The notes under the pieces were generated by a model. The model worked only from the letters and a program-made list of their open reading frames with translations, was not told where the DNA came from and did not search any database. Of a DNA stretch of 64,000 bases, positions 58,027-64,000 are shown in pieces. The stretch is from the NCBI RefSeq assembly GCF_025698545.1, contig NC_068572.1:3162001-3226000 (forward strand), written 5' to 3'. Source of the stretch: Gossypium raimondii (lineage: Eukaryota; Streptophyta; Magnoliopsida; Malvales; Malvaceae). Within the stretch, counting starts at the first letter, position 1. Every line of letters begins with the position of its first letter. A program made the position numbers and the translations under genes.

Positions 58027-59605
58027 ATGTCTCTGTTTCAGTGTCTAGTTAACTAGGGATATATAGGATGTTTCAGTCTCACGTCCAAAAATAAATAACT
58101 AAAGAAGAGATTTTGGGTTATATATGTGTAGACATTGCATTCGTTATGCAAAAGGAGGGTAATCGGGAGTAACAATTTGAATTGTGGGTTTGGGTATTCG
58201 TGGATATCCGATTCGTTTTTTGTGGATTCGGATGTTAAAATTGTTACCCGCTACTGATTTAAAATGGATGCGAATAGACACCTCCAAGTATTTGAATTGC
58301 TTATTTGAATAACGGTTTCAGAATCCAAATCCACATTAGAATTGTAGATTCGGAATCAATTATCTTACAGATTCAAGGATGATTGGTTTTAAATTTTTAA
58401 AAATTCATATTCGGATTTTTCTGAATTCAAATATTATCTCAGATAGATGATTAAAATCTTAAATTTGAAATTCGGATATTTAATTCAGATTCAAATTTGG
58501 ATAGTGATAAATGAGTTACGATTTTTAAGTAAATTTACGAATTTGAACAAATAAAAAAATACAAATATTACATTGATTAAATCGTTGGTTCTAGATAAGT
58601 TGTCAGGGTAGATAGGGTAGATACGCCGAAACACAACCTCAAAGCTATTTGAAGGGCAGACAGGGTAGGTTACCATGATGTAGAAATCGTGAAATTAGAT
58701 GAGAGAATTGTCAAATCAAGCACCCAAATGAGTAGGCAAAAAGATGTTTCAATTCAGCATTGGAATAGGACGATAATGGTCTGGTCCCACGACACTAGCC
58801 AGGCTGATAGTACGAAATTGGCCTTACCAGTCATCCATATGATGAGACCAATAATCAATTCAACTCTTGGATCTCATACGTGCCAATTAGCTTAGATTTT
58901 ATAATACACTACCACAAGTGCATAAAAATATTAGTAAGTATATTATTTTGATATTTAATGTTTAATTTGATACTTATATTTTTTCTAATTTAATATTTAA
59001 TTTTTTTTGTCTTAATTTAACATGAATTTAGCTTAAAATTTCAATGCACAATTTAGTAATTGAACATTAACATCAACAGTAACCCTATAAATAATAACTA
59101 CTATTGTAGTTTCAACCAAGACCACTGGAATGGATGGGACAGAATTTGGCCTTGCCTAGCCTGAAGGGTGACAAAGCTATCTGGAAGAAAATCAAAACAT
59201 TCGCCAAGAGCCATACGAAATTAGACTGTTATTTATGAAACACAGAAGTAAAAATTGAAAACAGTGTGTAAATGATAATTGGTTTAAATACTGATCAAAA
59301 CTTTAGAAACTAGAAAATACAAAACTGAGCATCACTAGTTAGCATTTCTTTTTTGAGGGAGAGGGGTGGGGCAGTAAAATACTGCTAAGATCACAGTATA
59401 ACAACACTACAAGAAAAAAAACTGAAATATACATTCAAAACATAAACAGTTCTTCAAGACACCCTTTGGCAACAGGAAACCAGATTATTTGAGTTCATTT
59501 CCTGCCCAAAATTTTGAAGAACCCAAAAATTCCAAAACCAAAAAGTACATAGAAATTAAAATAAAATAAAGCCATGGAAATAGTTAGTGGGATTCTAGAG
59601 AAATC
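58027..59605. other. Spacer between convergent ELMO and RGG genes
   Basis: No supported gene. 58180-58500 is rich in repeated ggattcgg/attcgaat-type phrases. 58930-59060 resembles fragments of the fold-back repeats elsewhere in the window. 59300-59605 is probably the 3' untranslated region of the RGG gene. Confidence 0.5.
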
Positions 59606-62004
59606 TCACTTGCCACCTAAAGTAGGGAAATGACTGCGGTCTTCGATGGAAGGTGCTGCTGCCATACTACTTCTTGCATTTCCTCCACCAAACCCTCTTG
59701 AGCTATGCCCGCGACCTTGATCTTGACCCTGAACCCGACCCCTTCCGCGTCCACTTGGATTGTAGTACCTCTTCCTTTCAGCAGGCTTCAGAAATTCATT
59801 AATGCTCAAAGACTACAACCATTACCAAGTAAATAATAAGGATCAGTACATGCCATAAAGACATTTTTCGGAATTAAATTACAAAATCACTATAAAGAGA
59901 AAGGAGCACATTTGCAAGCTATAACTTATGGATAAATTACAAAATAATCATCCAAAGTTTGCCAAGTGCCCAAGTCTATAAAATTAAAAAAGCACAAAGT
60001 GTGCTGCAGTCCAATGAACTTAAATATTGGCTCACATGAAACTCGAAAAACAGGAAAATTGTAACATGGGTTGTATAAAAGGATGTACGAATACCTTCTT
60101 AGCTCTCTCTTCTTTCTCATAAGCCTCTTTTCTCTTATCCTTATCAGATCCCTGTAGTAGACAATTGAAGGCACATATGATTAATAGTCAATACATATTT
60201 GCAAACTAATAAGTCGTCGATGATAGAACTCCCGAAGGAATCAAGGGGGCCTTACCAATTTGATGAAGATTTCATCATTACTTTTCTTATTTGAAAGCTG
60301 TTGCATTGACTCAAACTCCTTGGCATCTACTTTTCTTCCCTCGGTTTTCAGTGCCTGCAGAGCCTTCCTCTTCTCTTCCATCAGCTTTTCATATTCCTCA
60401 AGAGTCATCACCTATTAGTATGACAATTAGAAAAGATAGCGGATATCTATATTAATCCGACTCTTCATGTTCATTAAGTATCCATGCTTTACATATATTA
60501 GAACATGAGTTTAGGGGTATGATTCTCCAGATACATGGAAGCATTTGGAAAAACTCAAGCATACTCTTGTTGGACTCATATTTGTATTGACACTCACCAC
60601 AAATTCAACAACATAGGTAGACATCAATGACAATCTAAAATGATAAATTATCAGGTGAATCAACCTTTTCCTCGGGTTCTTTTTCTTCAAGTTCATTTGT
60701 AAGGCTCTCCTTGTCAGCATCTCCTCCATCACCATCTCTTGCCAGCTTCTCATCACCTAAATTCTGATTACCTTCATTGGCAACTTCTTCAGTCACCCTA
60801 AAAGGCGTATAATGATGAAAGAAGAACAAAACTAAGTAATGATTTTGTTTAATTTTACAATACTATTGAAGGTTCAAATCATTGACACTTTTAAACACTA
60901 AAGATAGCTCACCGAGCAAGTTCATTAGTTTGAGTTCCCCAATTCCCACGACCAAAGCCTTCACGTTCGAGCTTATTTCTATAGACAAGAACCGCAAATG
61001 AAAAGCATGAGTTCCAAGATCTGGATAGACTAATATGCAGGATATGTCAAGATAAAGATAAACAAGACTTCATTTACCCGCGTCCAGTCCCACTACTGCG
61101 TTCATACACCCTGCGAGGTCTCTCCCCATCTCCAATTTCCCCATTACTGAAACCACCACGGCGACCACCACCACGATAAGGTCGAGGACCACCGTAGCCA
61201 CCACGCCTTTCAGAGGGCCTTCTACTCTCACCATCTTCAGGTGCACCTTGACCGAGTTCAGCACTGTTGCTGAATGAATTCTCATCATTGGCAAAATCAC
61301 GTCTGTATCCACCACTGCCACCACGCCCACCACGGGCTCCACCACGAATACCTTCACTCTTCGCCTCCCTCACTTAAAAAAAAAATCAAATGCACATAAA
61401 TAAACTATAATCCCAAAAAGCTATAGGAATCACAACACATTCACCATGTCCCAAATCTTATATAATACAAATTATTAACCTATAATAATAATGCAAAATT
61501 CTTCAAACATTATGATGGAATGGATACATGAATTGCTATATACTATATTCATACGAGTTATGTTTCTTGTGTAAACTATCATAGAAATAACCAATCAAAT
61601 TCTATTCTCTACACCATAAATGAAACCCAAATATATTAAAATAAATCCATTCAAACCCATTAAAAAGGGTAACTTTAATATTACACAACCAATTAAACTA
61701 AAGACCCAACACATAAAAATGATTCAATTTTTGCATATAAAATGATGGAAATCCTTCTGCTACAACATTGAAGCAATAAAGCTGGAACGGTAACTTCCTT
61801 TTTTAGGGGAAGCTTACCAGCCTGAGCAGGAGGGAGAGGCTTGGAGGGAAGCTTAGCCTGCGGCTTCGTCTGAGATTGAGCCTGCCCTTTCTTAGGGACG
61901 CTGGAGGGGGCGGTGGCAGCAGCCTTTTTCTGAGCGGCGATCAGCAATGAGAGCTCCCCAGTATCATCATCACCCAATAAATCAAACGGGTTGGAGCTCG
62001 ACAT
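59606..62004 (-). CDS. RGGA: RGG-repeat RNA-binding protein (HABP4/SERBP1 family)
   Basis: A plant homologue of SERBP1/Stm1-type mRNA and ribosome-binding proteins. Arabidopsis RGGA, RGGB and RGGC are the nearest known members. Exons on the minus strand are 62004-61818, 61372-61078, 60978-60913, 60797-60665, 60411-60256, 60151-60095 and 59812-59606. They join in frame to 366 residues. The N-terminal Stm1-like MSSSNPFDLLGDDDTGELSL is followed by an RGG-rich block (about residues 70-160; GGARGGRGGSGGYRRDF, YRGGGRRGGF). Next are GRGNWGTQTNELA and an acidic linker, then MTLEEYEKLMEEKRKALQAL, KEFESMQQLSNKKSNDEIFI and AKKSLSINEFLKPAERKRYY. A second Gly/Arg tract ends at FPTLGGK. Composition is very GC-rich for this window in exon 2. 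Which of RGGA-C it equals is uncertain. Confidence 0.92.
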
Positions 62005-62289
62005 TTTTCTTCAATAAAAAAACACCCAAACTAATCCCTCCAAGCCCTTTCTCTCAAAGATAGAATATTTCCATAGTTTAGTATTTTAATAACATGCAAA
62101 ATCAGACAAATGTTGGGACGAGTAGATCTGCGAGATAGAAAATATAATGAAGAGAGAAAAACCCTATATTAGCCGCGAGAGGAGAGAAATTTTAACTGTA
62201 ATCAATTCTATTTTATAGTGGTTTGGTATGAATTATGATACTTTAAAACTGACTTCATTGATCATTTTTATATACAAACGTATAGTTTT
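62005..62289. promoter_or_regulatory. RGG gene upstream region
   Basis: Leader and promoter side of the RGG gene. ccctatattagccgcgagag lies at about 62162-62181. No defined box could be assigned. Confidence 0.25.
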
Positions 62290-63475
62290 TTTTTTTAACT
62301 TTTTTTCTCACTCAACTATAAAGAATTTTAAAATCATTGTCCAATTAATTGTCTTCATTTTTTTAATCCAATTCTATTAGCTCTTTTAACTTTTCTTTAA
62401 CATTAATTGATCAGCTATTTTTGGTATAATGCTTAAAATTACTTATAGTCTTTCTTCAACCTTTAAATAGAATGATATTGCGCTTCAGCATACTCGAATT
62501 TACATCTCCTGCATGGACAATAATACCGATGTCAATCAAGCTAAGACTCAATCGGCTTAATCTTACTTTTTTAATTTTGCGATAGAGATATTATAACAAA
62601 ATAAAATATGACATGGTAATTTAAAAATTAATATAATAATAAATTTAGTTTTTAATATTTATAGATTATGTTAATTTGATCATTGTTTTAAATAATTAAC
62701 CTTTAACATTTACTCGAAAAATTTATAATTTTTTTACTTCAGATTTTTTTATCTCTTTCGTTTCTCTATTTTATCCCTATTATTTTTATTTCCATTTCTT
62801 CTCACTCAAACTCTCTCCTACATGAAATCTCCTTTTAATTCATCGTAGGTCATAAATTTAGTTTTCTTTTTAGATTTTTTATTTCGGGTTGAAAATTTAA
62901 TTTTAATTCAGTGGGTTATTTTAAGGCATGCCTTGTTTACGTTCAAGCCTGTTTCATTATCAACATTATCACCGTCATCGTCGTCCACATAATTATCATC
63001 ATCACTGTCATCTCAAACGGGGAGCAGTGGTTCATTAAGAGGGCTTAACCATGGTGATATGCACTCTTCATATTCCATTTAATTTTGTTGATGCTCTCAT
63101 CGCAAGTAACAATATTTTCACAATATATAATATTATTTTTATTTAGTTTTTGAGGTAAACATGATATTACATTTTGTACTTTTTCATAATATATAATAAT
63201 TTAATTGTATTTTATATTTAATTATGTGTTTAAGGATCAATTTAATAAAATTTGCAAATAAGGATTAAATTTATTGAATCATTTAAAATAAAAATTAAAT
63301 TGATAAAATATATAAATATTAAGAATTATACCAGTTAAAAAAACCGCGTTACCATTTTCGTTAACCATTCAAGAGTAACCAAAACAAAAACATTAATGAC
63401 AAAATTAAAAATTTCTATAGATAATCAAAATAAAAACACGTTAATAATTAAGGAACTAATTCTATAGTTTACCCT
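62290..63475. mobile_element. Diverged relative of the large fold-back element
   Basis: 62290-62400 (ctcactcaactataaagaat, tcttcatttttttaatcc) and 62605-62700 (ggtaatttaaaaattaatat, aataataaatttag) match the arms of the 47.2-kb element. The right end, agtttaccct at 63466-63475, is the inverse of that element's aggGTAAACT start. The arms are less well matched to each other here, and the borders are approximate. Confidence 0.45.
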
Positions 63476-64000
63476 ATAATTGAACAAGAAAATTTGCCAA
63501 ACCTTACTCAATAGGCTTGGCCCAATTAGCACCGAACTTGGACAAAGATTTTTGTACCACAAACTGGCCCAACTCAAATTCAATTAATTAAAAAAAACAT
63601 TTTTAAATATTTTATTAACTTTTTTAATAGTAAAATGGATTTTTTGGACAGGTCAGTCTACGAATTTGGAAGATCCTTTGAAGTTTATACGATATATCCC
63701 TGCCTCTAGGAGTTAAGTGCTTCAAGACTAATGAAAAATCTCAGCAATGCATACATGCATACATGCATACATATATATCTATATCTAAATGTAATATATA
63801 TATATGAGGGGTAGATTTAAGGAAATGAATTAGGGGATGGAAAACCAATGTATGCCAACAAAATTTTATAAGCTTTGCGATGTCAAAACTATTATTTTAC
63901 ACATCAATGCACAAGGAATAGCAATGTGGTACATTGATACAGTGTTGGACTCTTACTTCCAGAAAATAAATTCAACTCCTACTCACCTCATCTTTACTCC
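63476..64000. other. Intergenic edge with short tandem repeats
   Basis: No gene is visible. (ATGCATAC)n at about 63745-63770 runs into TATATC-rich sequence to about 63810. Confidence 0.5.

Noticed and set aside
61070..61357. 95-codon Val-rich open frame in RGG exon 2
   Set aside because: It is the alternate frame of a Gly/Arg/Tyr-rich exon, produced by its codon composition. The RGG frame joins to all flanking exons.
1..64000. CRISPR arrays, bacterial operons, integrated phage or virus genes
   Set aside because: None is visible. All coding content is plant nuclear or plant transposon, and tandem repeats are simple or degenerate without spacer structure.

Overview
The window is nuclear DNA of a flowering plant: AT-rich, with intron-split genes (GT..AG), plant-specific families (WOX homeobox, DYW-type PPR editing factor, plant ELMO, plant CK2 beta, RGG protein) and many degraded transposable elements. 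The Mutator-like and gag fragments resemble repeats I associate with cotton relatives, so Malvaceae (probably Gossypium) is my best guess. That guess rests on memory of repeat families, not on a search.

Layout. 1-23323 is dominated by a tandem segmental duplication. Unit A (about 1245-10033) and unit B (about 10066-21506) each carry, in order: the 5' end of a Mutator-like transposase remnant, a fold-back element, a LINE RNase H remnant, a gag-only LTR retrotransposon, and an eIF4G gene. The unit B gene runs on into unique sequence and is complete: 9 exons and 1875 codons, with eIF4E-binding motif, MIF4G and MA3 domains. The unit A gene is cut off at the duplication breakpoint, so it has no MA3 domain. 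It has also lost 730 codons in frame and has a changed eIF4E-binding motif, yet it still reads open for 816 codons.

23324-31440 is intergenic, with a degraded gypsy-type (Transposase_28-like) gene and an LTR-like piece. 31486-32240 (-) is a WOX13-clade homeobox gene. 34505-36304 (-) is an intronless DYW PPR gene, very probably the MEF1 orthologue, a mitochondrial RNA-editing factor. 38707-41077 (-) is a five-exon CK2 regulatory subunit beta gene. 41.7-53.5 kb has no host gene that I can see. It is filled with fold-back elements whose arms reach about 300 bp, a 677-bp Harbinger-like element, dispersed repeats and a LINE RNase H remnant. 53985-57507 (+) is a nine-exon ELMO-domain gene carrying a 177-bp MITE in an intron. 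59606-62004 (-) is a seven-exon RGG-box RNA-binding protein gene (HABP4/SERBP1 family), convergent with the ELMO gene.

The host genes are unrelated housekeeping or regulatory loci: translation initiation, transcription, organelle RNA editing, CK2 signalling, small-GTPase control and mRNA/ribosome binding. They do not form a pathway or cluster. The unusual biology is the eIF4G duplication and the fold-back element load. All exon models were derived by eye from splice consensus, and each was checked to keep a continuous reading frame.
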